Source of the DNA: Bog-950 sp046329515
GTDB taxonomy: Bacteria; Bacteroidota; Bacteroidia; Chitinophagales; LD1
Assembly: GCA_046329515.1 (NCBI GenBank)
Contig: JAXLUM010000001.1
Span: 1,364,001-1,428,000 of the forward strand
Direction of reading: 5' to 3'
DNA length: 64,000 nt
Shown: piece by piece, positions 26,800 through 35,693 of the stretch
Layout: every line of letters starts with the position of its first letter
Position numbering within the stretch: position 1 is the first letter of the stretch
Notes under the pieces: generated by a model
Told to the model about the DNA's origin: nothing
What the model saw: only the letters and a program-made list of their open reading frames with translations
The model's database searches: none
Program-made: the position numbers and the translations under genes

Positions 26800-27285
26800 T
26801 TATTTGTCACAGGAGCGTAATTTTTCAGGAGCGGCTAAGGAATCAACCCGTGCCTGAAGGCGCTTTAGGGGTTCGGGGCTATCCCAACCTTTATCGGTTA
26901 CTTTTTTGGGTTCGTTAGCGTTGTAGTAATACGTTAAAACACAGCCCGGTAAATCAACGGGAGCCTTTTTGCCCCGGGGGTATTCGGCATCCATTTCCAT
27001 AAAGCCCTCCATATGGAATACGGCCTTAAGCGCCTTTATATCGGCTTTGCTAACCTTTGTGTACCAGCAACCTGTTTTAGGGGTAAAGCGCTTGCCATTG
27101 TAAAGCAACAAGCCGCTTTCATACACTTTTATTTCATAAATGGGACAGCCGCCAAAACAAGGGGTGCGCTCCATGGTAAGCAATAGTTTGCCGTTGTTTT
27201 CGGGATTTTTAGTGTCGGGCTTACCGGTTTTACAGCCTGTAAATACCAATAACACTGCTAAACAAAAGGCCCCAATACCCTTCAT
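26800..27285 (-). CDS. DUF6438 lipoprotein
   Basis: A 161-residue lipoprotein. The signal peptide ends in the lipobox-like F-T-G-C followed by KTGKPD. The domain opens with MERTPCFGGCPIYEIKVYESG, the hallmark of DUF6438, whose two cysteines could form a disulfide. Function is unknown. It starts 3 bp after the yidC stop and is thus probably co-transcribed with yidC. Confidence 0.8.
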   Translation of the reverse strand: MKGIGAFCLAVLLVFTGCKTGKPDTKNPENNGKLLLTMERTPCFGGCPIYEIKVYESGLLLYNGKRFTPKTGCWYTKVSKADIKALKAVFHMEGFMEMDAEYPRGKKAPVDLPGCVLTYYYNANEPKKVTDKGWDSPEPLKRLQARVDSLAAPEKLRSCDK

Positions 27286-27288
27286 GCG

Positions 27289-29193
27289 TTACTTTTTGCG
27301 GTTTTGTTGTTGTGCTTTTGCAGCCTCGCGCTGCATATCTTCCAGCTTTTTCTGCCAGCCGCTTGCCTGTTTCGGATTCTTCTTGTTCTCCTCTATTTGC
27401 GCGCGCAGTTTGGCGTCATCAATAAAGAAACGCTGAATAATCCATTGGTGGGCTACGCCTAACAGGTTTTGTAACAGGTAGTAGTAAGTAAGCGCGGCAG
27501 GGAAGTTGTTGAATACAAACATTAACATAACCGGCATTATGTAAGGCAGGTATTTCATACCCGGTTGCTGGTTAGCCATGCTGTTCATTTGGTTGTTCAT
27601 TACCGCTTGAAGTATAGAGGTAATGGTCATTAACACCGTGAATATACTTAAGTGGTTTTGGCCCAAAATGGTGGTGCCGAACCTAATTATATCATCATAA
27701 CTTGATAAATCGTGCGCCCAAAGGAAGCTTTGCTGACGGAGCTCAATAGATGCAGGGAAAAAGTAATACATAGCCATAAGAATAGGCATCTGTAACAGCA
27801 ATGGTAAACAACCGCCAAACGGACTAACCCCAGCGCGTTGATAGAGCTTCATCTGCTCCTGGCCGATTTTGGTTTGGTCGTCGCCGTATTTTTCTTTTAA
27901 GGCTTCAATTTCAGGCGCCAGAATTTTCATTTTGGCGGCGCTTTCAATGCTCTTTGAAGTAAGCGGGTGCAGAATAACCTTTAGCATTAAGGTCATCAAC
28001 AGAATGATGATACCATAGTTAAGGTTCATGTTTTGGAACCAGCTGAACACCCAGATAATAAAGCGGGTGATGTACTTTATCCAACGGAAGAACCATGGGT
28101 TTGGGCCCAGTTTAACAATGTCTTCAAGGTCCTTATTTAAAGAAGCTAAGGTGTTGTAGTGGTTAGGGCCAATGTAGAACTGGAAGTTATACGAAACGCT
28201 GTTGCCGCCCTGGTAAGGTAAGGTAAACAGTGCATTGTATTTTTTAACGTAGCCGGTTTCTTTTTTGCCAAAGTTGCTTTGCAGCTTACCTTTATGAAAT
28301 AAGCCTTTGCTGAACAAGGTGCTGTTAAAGAACTGCTGCTTGTAAGATATCCACTCCACAGGCGAATCGAAGGTTACTTCATCGGTTTCGTTGTCTTCAC
28401 TTAAATGGGCTACGTCGTTTTCGTTGTAGCGGTAGTAAAGAGCAGAGTAACGTCTTTCAAGGTCGAGAGTGCGTTCTAAAGTGCTAAGGGTGTTTTTCCA
28501 TTGGCCGGTTATAACGTTATTGTTAGAGGGGATAACATCGCCCAACCCAACCATATTAATATCGAAGTTGAACAGGTACGAATTACCGGTAAGGGTGTAT
28601 TTCTGTTCAAAATACTTGCCCTGGCCGGCATTAAGGCGCAATGCAAACGACTTTTTATCCGTTCCGCTTACGTTAAAGGTTTCGCCGGCAGGTTCAAAGT
28701 AAAGTTCATCGGTGTTTACTATGCGGTTATCGCCAACCGGTATTTGGAAGGAGAGTTGGTTGGTTTGGTTAGTAAACAGAATAAGGGGCTTCTTATCCCA
28801 GGTTTTGTAGTTCTTAAGCTCAATACTCTTAATCTGGCCACCCTTATTAGTAAGGGTTATTTTCTGCACCTCGTTTTCAATAACAAAGGTTTTTTCCTCA
28901 GCGGTAGTAGCACCGGCAAATGCGCCATACATATCTACACGCGCTATGCTATCGGTATTAACTACAGCTACGGTTGACGTATCGCCAACGGGCCTTTCGT
29001 TATTTTGTGTATTACCGTTTACAACGGCAACATCGTTTTTATGGGCAAGGCTATCAGCCTTTTGCTGAAGGGCCTGTTCTGCTTTGCGTTTCTTCTGGTC
29101 TTCCTCGTATTTCTTGGTTTGGTAAAATACGAATCCAATCATTAGGATTACAATAAGTACCCAGCCTACGATAGTGTTAATATTCTTATTCAT
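27289..29193 (-). CDS. yidC: membrane protein insertase YidC
   Basis: A 634-residue YidC of the Gram-negative type. An N-terminal membrane segment (8-25) is followed by a large periplasmic beta domain (about 60-350) and the conserved five-segment Oxa1-type insertase core (NYGIIILLMTLMLKVILHPLTSKS; GGCLPLLLQMPILMAMYYFFP; FNNFPAALTYYYLLQNLL). The conserved Arg-type hydrophilic groove region (HPLTSKS) is present. A basic Gln/Lys-rich tail follows. It inserts membrane proteins alone or with SecYEG; secDF lies about 10 kb away in the same orientation. Confidence 0.96.
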   Translation of the reverse strand: MNKNINTIVGWVLIVILMIGFVFYQTKKYEEDQKKRKAEQALQQKADSLAHKNDVAVVNGNTQNNERPVGDTSTVAVVNTDSIARVDMYGAFAGATTAEEKTFVIENEVQKITLTNKGGQIKSIELKNYKTWDKKPLILFTNQTNQLSFQIPVGDNRIVNTDELYFEPAGETFNVSGTDKKSFALRLNAGQGKYFEQKYTLTGNSYLFNFDINMVGLGDVIPSNNNVITGQWKNTLSTLERTLDLERRYSALYYRYNENDVAHLSEDNETDEVTFDSPVEWISYKQQFFNSTLFSKGLFHKGKLQSNFGKKETGYVKKYNALFTLPYQGGNSVSYNFQFYIGPNHYNTLASLNKDLEDIVKLGPNPWFFRWIKYITRFIIWVFSWFQNMNLNYGIIILLMTLMLKVILHPLTSKSIESAAKMKILAPEIEALKEKYGDDQTKIGQEQMKLYQRAGVSPFGGCLPLLLQMPILMAMYYFFPASIELRQQSFLWAHDLSSYDDIIRFGTTILGQNHLSIFTVLMTITSILQAVMNNQMNSMANQQPGMKYLPYIMPVMLMFVFNNFPAALTYYYLLQNLLGVAHQWIIQRFFIDDAKLRAQIEENKKNPKQASGWQKKLEDMQREAAKAQQQNRKK

Positions 29194-29210
29194 GATTTGT
29201 TAGCGGCGGG

Positions 29211-29218
29211 CAAAAGTA
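29211..29218 (-). promoter_or_regulatory. -7 box of yidC
   Basis: On the minus strand TACTTTTG is a full match to TAnnTTTG, 17 bp before the yidC ATG. Confidence 0.5.
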
Positions 29219-29418
29219 AAAAGATTAATGACTTAACAGCCCGAATGGGTAGATTGACGAAAAGGAGTGGCTTATATTTGATGGAAATAGCTTTAAAGCC
29301 ATATTAAGCCTGATTGTCAGAAAACGCATACGAAACCAGGGCATTGACCCAAAATCTCACAGAATGTGAAAAATAACAGGATGCAATAGCAGCTTAGAAA
29401 ACTACCGCCACACTTTGT

Positions 29419-32400
29419 TTAATCCCCCAGTTTTACAAACCGCTTGCTTAAAGCAGTGCCGTCTTTGCTAAGTTGCAGAATGTAAGTGCCAGCCGCCAAG
29501 CCGCTTAAATCAAATTCCATTTGTTTCTGCTTCAAATCTCCGCTACGTATTAGCTGACCAATGGCACTGATAATTTTCCAATGGTATGTTTCAACTATCT
29601 CAGCGTCTATAAATAGTTGAAGTTTATCGGTGGCCGGATTGGGCATTAGTTGCACGTTTAGTTGATTGGCGGCAGAAGATAAACCAAGGATGGTTACCTG
29701 TATGCACTGCGAAGTATCTGCGCAATCTCCGCCGGTTACGGCAAGCTTATATTCACCACTAAAGGTTGGTTTAAATGAAGAAGAATTGCTTGCCACTGCA
29801 CCGTTGCTGCAATTAATCCATTGGTAAGTGGTGGCTGTGCTACTATTGGCATAAAGCGTATCGTTGCTTAATGTAAATGAAGCATCTGCAGTTAGCTGTA
29901 TAACGTTTAAGGTAAGTATAGAATCGCAACCATTGGTGGCCATAAGTGTATGTGTGTATGCACCTGCGCTACTAATAGTTGTTCCAAAGAAGTTGAGTGT
30001 TTCTGTATTGCAAATGCTGCTGCTGATAGAAGATGCAAATGTAGATTTCTGGCTAAGTGTTAAGCTAATAAGCGAATCGCAGCCACCTTGCGCGGTAAGC
30101 ATGTGCGTGTAGGTACCTGCATCGTGTAATATTGTGCCGAAGAAGTTAAGGGTGTCATTATCACAGATGCTGGTAGCTATTGAGGTGTTAGTTGAATCGC
30201 TTACAGAAAGTTGCAAACTAATCAACGAGTCGCAACCGTTAGCAGCCGTTAATAAATGAATGTAGTTGCCTGGCGTGTTTAAGCCGGTGCCATAGAAATT
30301 GTAGTTGTGGTTACTGCAGACGCTGGCATATATTGATGAATTAAAAGTGGGGCGCTCGCTTAGCGTAAGGGTAATTATGGAATCGCAACCGGATTGTGTA
30401 CTTAGCATATGTGTGTAGGTGCCTGCCCCCGGTAAGGCAGTACCAAAAAAGTTGAAGGTGTCATTATCGCAAATACTGGCGGCTATAGAATTGTGCAAGG
30501 TAATGCAAACGTTGTTTTCTGTAGTATTGGTAATTACCGGAGTGTTCAGATCAAAATATATATATGCTGTATTATTTATTTGTGTGCCGGGCAGTAAGCC
30601 ATTCTTCAACTTAATTTTGTATTGTATAAAACCATGACTGGCCGGCTCGTTGCTAAAACTATCAGGCAGATTGATATTAGGGAAGCTAAAAATAACCACA
30701 TTACCTACCAGTTGCGTAAGGTTGTCGTGACTGTAATTTAGCAGCTGAAATGTAGAAACGTCAAGGTCTGCATCCATCGTATCAATTATTTGCACGTGTA
30801 TAGCTGGCGCATTGCCTGTGTTTTGGAAGCGAACGGTATATGTTAACCAGCTTGCGGTATCCACCGCATCTTCGGGATACACGCTTTTATTGTTAGGATC
30901 TAATGAGTTGACTATTGGTTGGCAATAGGTTAGCGTGTTATTAGAAGTGTTGTAATCGCCGGAGGTAGATGTTGTGGCAGATACCGTAAAGCACGCGTTG
31001 CTGCCTATTTGTGCTAAAGTGTCAATAGCAACAATTACTTGCCACTCCGTATTAAAATTTACATTGCCGTAATCGGATATATTCCATGTTATAACATTTC
31101 CGTTAACGCTGTTGGGCGTTGGCGTGCCTAAGGCAGGGGCTACATAGCTTATAGGCCCGTTTAAGGTTAGCTGTATTTGTCCGCTTACATTGCCGGCGCA
31201 ATGCGCGCCATATATACTTGATATATCTCCTGCTTTAAAATGCAGCAACGTAGTATGCGCCGGACGAAAGATACCTGCGGAATAAACAGAGTGAACACCA
31301 ACATCGAAGCCGGGTTTGCAATGAAGAGCAAAGTCATAATCAAAATCCATACTATCTGCCGCGCTTATTACTGAAGTACGTGTACCGTTGGCGGGGCAAA
31401 AGTTAGTAAAGGGCATGCCGGTGGTATCGGTTTTTACTTCGTAAGTGCCAAAGTGGTCGGTATCAAAACTATAAGCGCCATCCTTAGTAAACGTTTGTTG
31501 TTGTAGAATTCCGTTTTCATATAATTGCATTTTTACCAGCGTGCTTGGCGGCCCATTATTGGTGTAGGTGCAGCTATCGCCAAAGTAAGTTAACCCTTCA
31601 ATGTTCCAGCGTGCATCGCATCCGTTGGCATTGAATACGTTACAAACCGGTAACGAGTTGAGCGGGGGGATTACTGTAGTAATTACGGCATAGTTGGGTA
31701 AACAGGTTAAACCGGTGGATTGAAAATAAAAATAGGTACACGACGGCAGGTAAGATAAACAAGTAAGATTAGGCAAATTGGTAATATCCAGAACATTCAT
31801 ATGTTGTATGGACGTTGGTATTTGTAGTTGGCCGGCAAACGGTCCATTAACCAAACTGAGATACTGGAGGGTTGAAGGAAGTGGTGGTAATGCTGCCAAG
31901 AGGGTATTAATAGCAGTAAGCTCTGTCAAATTTGGCGGCAAAGCAGGTAATTGGCTTATAGATGTATAATCAATATCTATATTTAGTAAAGAGTTGGGAA
32001 GGGCAGGGAGATTTCCCAATGTGGAATTATGATGCACAGAAAGAAATTCCAATGTTTGTGGAAGTGCAGGAAGGCTTTGTAGTTGACAGTATTCTATTTT
32101 AAGTTCCTTTAAAATTGCAGGCAAGGCCGGTAAAGTTGTAAAAGCAGCACTGTTTCTAACAGTTAAATATTCAACCCCAGCTGGTAAAACAGGAAGGGTT
32201 GAAAGAGATGTGTTATTTGCCTCAAAATATGCTAGAGATGCAGGTAAAGATGATATTGAAGTTAAACTACTGCTATTGCCAATGTAGATAGAATAAATTG
32301 ACGAAGGTAGGAAGGTGGGGAAAGCGCTCACATTGGCTACAGATAAATATTGCAGATTGGAGGTTAATGCAGGGAAGGTTTCCTGACCGATAAGGGTAAA

Positions 32401-32832
32401 GTCAAGCCCAATAAGATTTTGAGGATAAGGTTCCAAAATGTTTACGCCACCGGTGACAGAAAGATTGGACAAACCTGCGGGTAGTGGGGCGGCCGATTGA
32501 ATATTGTTATTTGTAACAGTTAAGTTAATAAGACTTTGGGGTAATGGTGGCAAATACGAAACTGGATTTCCTTCAATAGTTAGATTTTGAAGGTCCACAA
32601 AATACTCTATGCCGCTAAGATTGCTTACTCCTGCATTTTGTATTGTTAGGGTCTGTTTATTCAAAGCATTAAGACAAGCAGTATCTAATTGGTTACCACT
32701 CATACAGGAGGCTACGTCGGTAGTTTGCAGAAAGCTTACAAAATTAGCATCTGGTATAGTTACATACTGCGCTTTCGTATTCGTTCCGTAAATAAGCAGT
32801 ATAGCAAGTGCATAGTGTTTAAGTGTTTTCAT
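29419..32832 (-). CDS. T9SS surface protein with LPxLP leucine-rich repeats and GCDS modules
   Basis: A 1137-residue secreted protein. The signal peptide (1-21) is followed by a Cys-containing cap and about 13 leucine-rich repeats of about 20-21 residues, consensus LxxLPxLPxxLxxLxI (for example LPALPQTLEFLSV), residues about 60-385, of the short bacterial YopM/IpaH kind. Then come a Cys-rich beta region and a DUF11-like adhesin domain (SLDPNNKSVYPEDAV, NTGNAPAIHVQIIDTMD; about 640-780). Four GCDS modules (SIC...FFG...GxYTHxL...GCDSIITL) follow at about 785-985, and a type A T9SS sorting domain at the end (MPNPATDKLQL...LAAGTYILQL). It is a likely adhesin. Confidence 0.85.
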   Translation of the reverse strand: MKTLKHYALAILLIYGTNTKAQYVTIPDANFVSFLQTTDVASCMSGNQLDTACLNALNKQTLTIQNAGVSNLSGIEYFVDLQNLTIEGNPVSYLPPLPQSLINLTVTNNNIQSAAPLPAGLSNLSVTGGVNILEPYPQNLIGLDFTLIGQETFPALTSNLQYLSVANVSAFPTFLPSSIYSIYIGNSSSLTSISSLPASLAYFEANNTSLSTLPVLPAGVEYLTVRNSAAFTTLPALPAILKELKIEYCQLQSLPALPQTLEFLSVHHNSTLGNLPALPNSLLNIDIDYTSISQLPALPPNLTELTAINTLLAALPPLPSTLQYLSLVNGPFAGQLQIPTSIQHMNVLDITNLPNLTCLSYLPSCTYFYFQSTGLTCLPNYAVITTVIPPLNSLPVCNVFNANGCDARWNIEGLTYFGDSCTYTNNGPPSTLVKMQLYENGILQQQTFTKDGAYSFDTDHFGTYEVKTDTTGMPFTNFCPANGTRTSVISAADSMDFDYDFALHCKPGFDVGVHSVYSAGIFRPAHTTLLHFKAGDISSIYGAHCAGNVSGQIQLTLNGPISYVAPALGTPTPNSVNGNVITWNISDYGNVNFNTEWQVIVAIDTLAQIGSNACFTVSATTSTSGDYNTSNNTLTYCQPIVNSLDPNNKSVYPEDAVDTASWLTYTVRFQNTGNAPAIHVQIIDTMDADLDVSTFQLLNYSHDNLTQLVGNVVIFSFPNINLPDSFSNEPASHGFIQYKIKLKNGLLPGTQINNTAYIYFDLNTPVITNTTENNVCITLHNSIAASICDNDTFNFFGTALPGAGTYTHMLSTQSGCDSIITLTLSERPTFNSSIYASVCSNHNYNFYGTGLNTPGNYIHLLTAANGCDSLISLQLSVSDSTNTSIATSICDNDTLNFFGTILHDAGTYTHMLTAQGGCDSLISLTLSQKSTFASSISSSICNTETLNFFGTTISSAGAYTHTLMATNGCDSILTLNVIQLTADASFTLSNDTLYANSSTATTYQWINCSNGAVASNSSSFKPTFSGEYKLAVTGGDCADTSQCIQVTILGLSSAANQLNVQLMPNPATDKLQLFIDAEIVETYHWKIISAIGQLIRSGDLKQKQMEFDLSGLAAGTYILQLSKDGTALSKRFVKLGD

Positions 32833-33069
32833 CAGTATAAAGTATAGTTAAAGGTAGGAAAATACCTGTTTGTCCCAGCATGTTCTTATCCCATGGCAAA
32901 TCCTCCTAATTTATCATACTTAAACTGTGTGTTTAATCGCTTCTTGGAATTGCTTCATATGTGTCGATGTTTGTGCCAGGCAATGACCGCGCGAGAATAT
33001 CCGATGGAAGGAAATGTGCTGATTGGATTAATTGTCACTTTTCTTTAGAAGAAAAGTAACCAAAAGAAT

Positions 33070-33102
33070 CGTGCTAAACGAAGGCTCCGCCCGTTTAGCA
33101 CG
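33070..33102. repeat. perfect 11-bp inverted repeat
   Basis: The arms CGTGCTAAACG (33070-33080) and CGTTTAGCACG (33092-33102) flank an 11-nt loop. It is preceded by an A/T-rich AGAAAAGTAACCAAAAG stretch similar to dispersed Bacteroidota repeats. The second arm is repeated at 33267-33277 without its partner. Confidence 0.8.
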
Positions 33103-33240
33103 GGCTTACGCGCAAATGCAGTACAGCCTTTGAGATATTTGATACTGCCACCTGCTTTTAGGAAACACACCCCAAACAAATTTTTCCTTCGTCAAATTTG
33201 TTTTGCCCTCTCAAAGAGGGGAGGTGTTCGCTTTGCGAAC
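33091..33240. repeat. palindrome module A
   Basis: A 150-bp unit repeated at 33266-33416, period 175 bp. It contains a hairpin AAACAAATTT / AAATTTGTTT, a CCTCTC/GAGGGG hairpin and a GTTCGC TTT GCGAAC hairpin. Arms are conserved between copies while loops and flanks differ. Confidence 0.85.
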
Positions 33241-33265
33241 GTGTGAAAGGTAAAGTAACTCTCTG

Positions 33266-33427
33266 CCGTTTAGCACGGGTTTACGCGCAAATGCAGTACA
33301 GCCTTCGAGATATTTAATTCCGCCACCTGCTTTCAGGAAACACACCCCAAACAAATTTTTCCTTTGTCAAATTTGTTTTGCCCCTCTCAAAGAGGGGAGG
33401 TGTTCGCTTTGCGAACATGGGGAGAGG
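33266..33427. repeat. palindrome module B
   Basis: This is the second copy of module A with about 10 differences, mostly outside stems. The CCCCTCT/AGAGGGG and TGTTCGC/GCGAACA hairpins are perfect here, and the terminal arm GGGGAGAGG (33419-33427) directly abuts the DUF559 stop codon. Confidence 0.85.
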
Positions 33428-33790
33428 TCATAACCCTGCAAACTCCTTGATTTGTTTTAGAACATGTTCGAGGTCTTCTTCTAAAGCTTCGTTTTTAATT
33501 CGAAGAGTTTTTAACTTAAGCTGTTTCAAAATCATATCTCTGTTGGAGTCGTATTCTTTTTGAAAGTCATGGATTTCCCCGTCCAACTCAATTATTATTC
33601 GTTTTTCAGCACAATAGAAATCGGCTATAAAATAGTTCCTTCTGCCTTGTATGTTTTGGTAAGCAATAGCATGTTGTCTTCGAAACTTTAATCCCGAAAA
33701 TTGTTTGCTGCGTAAATGGGACCATAAAATAGCCTCGGATTTTGTTTCGTTCCGGCGCAATTCTCTACAAATATCTGTTATTGATTTCAC
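33428..33790 (-). CDS. DUF559 (Vsr-like) endonuclease-domain protein
   Basis: A 120-residue small PD-(D/E)xK-type nuclease-fold protein of the DUF559 family, related to the very-short-patch repair endonuclease Vsr. Putative catalytic residues are D57 (IADFYC), E69 and D70 (IELDG) and H74. Basic residues at 35-40 (KFRRQH) may contact DNA. It starts with GTG, and no ATG alternative exists nearby. It is enclosed by four related palindromic elements, two on each side (33091-33427 and 33822-34066). DUF559 proteins are widespread and of unproven function, and a role in handling those palindromes is inference. Confidence 0.85.
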   Translation of the reverse strand: MKSITDICRELRRNETKSEAILWSHLRSKQFSGLKFRRQHAIAYQNIQGRRNYFIADFYCAEKRIIIELDGEIHDFQKEYDSNRDMILKQLKLKTLRIKNEALEEDLEHVLKQIKEFAGL

Positions 33791-33821
33791 ACTGTTAAGC
33801 TAAGAAATAGTGCTGATTCAA

Positions 33822-33907
33822 CCTCACCCCTGCCTCGCAGTGCTCGGCTTTCCCCTCTCCATATTATGGAGAGGGGAGATGTTCGCTTTTGCGAACATGG
33901 GGAGAGG
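33822..33907. repeat. palindromic element C
   Basis: An outer stem CCTCACCCC (33822-33830) / GGGGAGAGG (33899-33907), with one mismatch, encloses two hairpins: CCCCTCTCC/GGAGAGGGG (33852-33860 with 33868-33876) and ATGTTCGC/GCGAACAT (33879-33886 with 33891-33898). It can fold as a three-way junction. Confidence 0.85.
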
Positions 33908-33980
33908 TTATTATTTGTTTAAAGCGAAGTGGTTATTAAAATTTCAATTACTTCTTGATTAAAATAATCTGCCGATGCAG

Positions 33981-34066
33981 CCTCACCCCTGCCTCGCTGT
34001 GCTCGGCTTTCCCCTCTCCATATTATGGAGAGGGGAGATGTTCGCTTTGCGAACATTGGTAAGGGG
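33981..34066. repeat. palindromic element D
   Basis: A near-identical copy of element C, 159 bp further on. The CCCCTCTCC/GGAGAGGGG and ATGTTCGC/GCGAACAT hairpins are intact (loop TTT instead of TTTT), but the right outer arm is degraded. Confidence 0.85.
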
Positions 34067-34080
34067 AATGGACAAAAACA

Positions 34081-34108
34081 AAAAAGCCCCGACGATGCGG
34101 AGCTTTTT
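34081..34108 (-). terminator. terminator of the beta-helix lipoprotein gene
   Basis: On the minus strand AAAAAGCTCCG pairs with CGGGGCTTTTT, with one mismatch and a 6-nt loop, followed by T residues. Confidence 0.8.
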
Positions 34109-34129
34109 TAAAAGTTTATTTCGGTTTAA

Positions 34130-35341
34130 TTATTCGAAGTGGATATCGCCTTTAGCGCAGTTGGTGAATGTGTTAGACGAAGTAATGTCGCTGTTGTATT
34201 CGCTGTTAGCGCTTTGAATGTAGATGCCTGTTGCAGCGCTGTTCATTATGCTGCTGTGGCGGATGATGATGTTGCTTGAGCCACCATTATCGTTTACTAC
34301 GCTAACCATACCTTCCCAACCCTGGTTGGTCATACCGCCACCGCTAATGGTGCAGTATTCAATGTGGTTGTTGTTAGAGTTAGAAGAGCGGAATTTAATG
34401 CTGTTCCATACACCGGTGCCATTATAGATAGCAGAGATAGTGATAGGTTGTGATTGAGTGCCTATTGCGTTGAAAGAGCCTGTGCCTTCAATACCGTCAA
34501 TTACTACTTCAGCATCGTTATCCATGTAAACACGAGAACCTGCGTTGATGGTGAAGCTGTTTGCAGCAGTAATAACACCACTAACCAGGAATGACTCGCT
34601 TAAATTCTTTAACGTAATTGGCTTGGTAACAGTGTTTGAGGCTGTAACGCGGATGAATTCTTTACCGTTGTTTGAAAACTGGTTGCTGTTCTCCATGTTT
34701 ACGGCGTCAGCAATGTTCATGCTGATAGGGAAAGCAGCGTTTGTAAATATGTTGTTGGCAACAAAGTTCTTTACGGTTGAACCTTCGCTTATTGCAACAC
34801 CATCCTTATAGCTGGCTGTAATTTCGCAGTTGCTAATTTCAACTGTTGCAGTGTTAGTGCCTGAACCAACAATAACGTTAGCTGCACCAAAGCTGTTTGT
34901 GCCGCCACCGTGTTCAATTTTGCAATATGAAAGTACGTTGTGGTTATTGTTGCTTAAAATGGTAATACCTTTCCATGCACCGCGCTTACCGCTTTGTGAT
35001 GTAAAGTATACTTCGTTTGAAACAGCACCTATAGCCGTTATTGAACCTTCTTCATTAACCTGTAAGCCGGCACCGTCAGCAAACATGATAGTAACGCCCG
35101 GCTTAATGGTTAAGTTGGCGCTTACTTCAACATTCTTGTTTATAATATAGTCTACACCGTTAACGCGGTCTTCCATTACCATATCATTGCTGATAGTAGA
35201 ATAGTCGATTATTTGCGCTTTGTCGGCATCCTTACGTTCAACCGGCAGGTTGGTAAGGTCATCCTGCTTTTTGCTGCAAGAGTTAAGCAACATTAAACCT
35301 GAAGCTAAAAAGGCCAGCGTGTAGAGTTTATTTGATTTCAT
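34130..35341 (-). CDS. right-handed beta-helix lipoprotein, probably surface-exposed
   Basis: A 403-residue lipoprotein. The signal peptide ends in the lipobox L-N-S-C, and the following SKKQDD resembles the Bacteroidota lipoprotein export signal. The rest shows short beta repeats with Asn ladders (SNNNHNVLSYCKIEHGGGTN; NNHIEYCTISGGG; SNIIIRHSSIMNS), typical of right-handed parallel beta-helix folds of the pectate-lyase type. No catalytic signature is evident. Divergent from the histidine kinase gene, with 352 bp between them. Confidence 0.8.
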   Translation of the reverse strand: MKSNKLYTLAFLASGLMLLNSCSKKQDDLTNLPVERKDADKAQIIDYSTISNDMVMEDRVNGVDYIINKNVEVSANLTIKPGVTIMFADGAGLQVNEEGSITAIGAVSNEVYFTSQSGKRGAWKGITILSNNNHNVLSYCKIEHGGGTNSFGAANVIVGSGTNTATVEISNCEITASYKDGVAISEGSTVKNFVANNIFTNAAFPISMNIADAVNMENSNQFSNNGKEFIRVTASNTVTKPITLKNLSESFLVSGVITAANSFTINAGSRVYMDNDAEVVIDGIEGTGSFNAIGTQSQPITISAIYNGTGVWNSIKFRSSNSNNNHIEYCTISGGGMTNQGWEGMVSVVNDNGGSSNIIIRHSSIMNSAATGIYIQSANSEYNSDITSSNTFTNCAKGDIHFE

Positions 35342-35693
35342 ATACCGTGCTTTTTGAATTACACATAGCTATACGCGCTTTGTATGCGAAAGGTTACGGA
35401 TTGTTATAAAAAGAGCAGAATTATTGACCAAACTCAACTTAAGGTGGAAGGCAATGTGTTAACCTTTGGAAGGGAAGTGCTGGTGTGTGCCTTTAAGTAT
35501 AATTATTTGATAATTAATTAGTTGTTGTAATTTTTGGACCGATTTAGACAAAGGTTTACACTTTTAAAGTGTAAACTTGTGTTAACCCTTTATTTGTTAA
35601 AGAGCAAGTTTAGGGAGTACCAGGCGCAGCATTTTGAATGCTGTTAAAGGTGAGGTATTACCTCAAAAATACGTTAAGCGGTTAAGGGGTTAA
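35342..35693. other. divergent intergenic region between lipoprotein and kinase genes
   Basis: No gene was found in 352 bp. It must carry two divergent promoters. The clearest element is a perfect palindrome at 35554-35576, and no full TAnnTTTG box with a -33 TTG was seen. Confidence 0.5.
35554..35576. promoter_or_regulatory. 23-bp perfect palindrome, candidate operator
   Basis: The arms GTTTACACTTT (35554-35564) and AAAGTGTAAAC (35566-35576) flank one central T. It is A/T-rich, with no T-run suggestive of a terminator, and lies 118 bp before the histidine kinase gene. Confidence 0.55.

Larger units (their letters stand above)
32833..33427. other. gene-free stretch with repeated palindromes
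   Basis: No gene was found in these 595 bp. The left third (32833-33040) should hold the promoter of the leucine-rich-repeat gene. From about 33040 it consists of repeat modules: a hairpin with 11-bp arms and two copies of a 150-bp unit. The last palindrome arm ends exactly at the stop codon of the DUF559 gene. Confidence 0.7.
33791..34080. other. gene-free stretch upstream of the DUF559 gene
   Basis: No gene was found. It contains palindrome elements C and D separated by about 70 bp of A/T-rich DNA, and any DUF559 promoter must lie within it. Confidence 0.6.
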
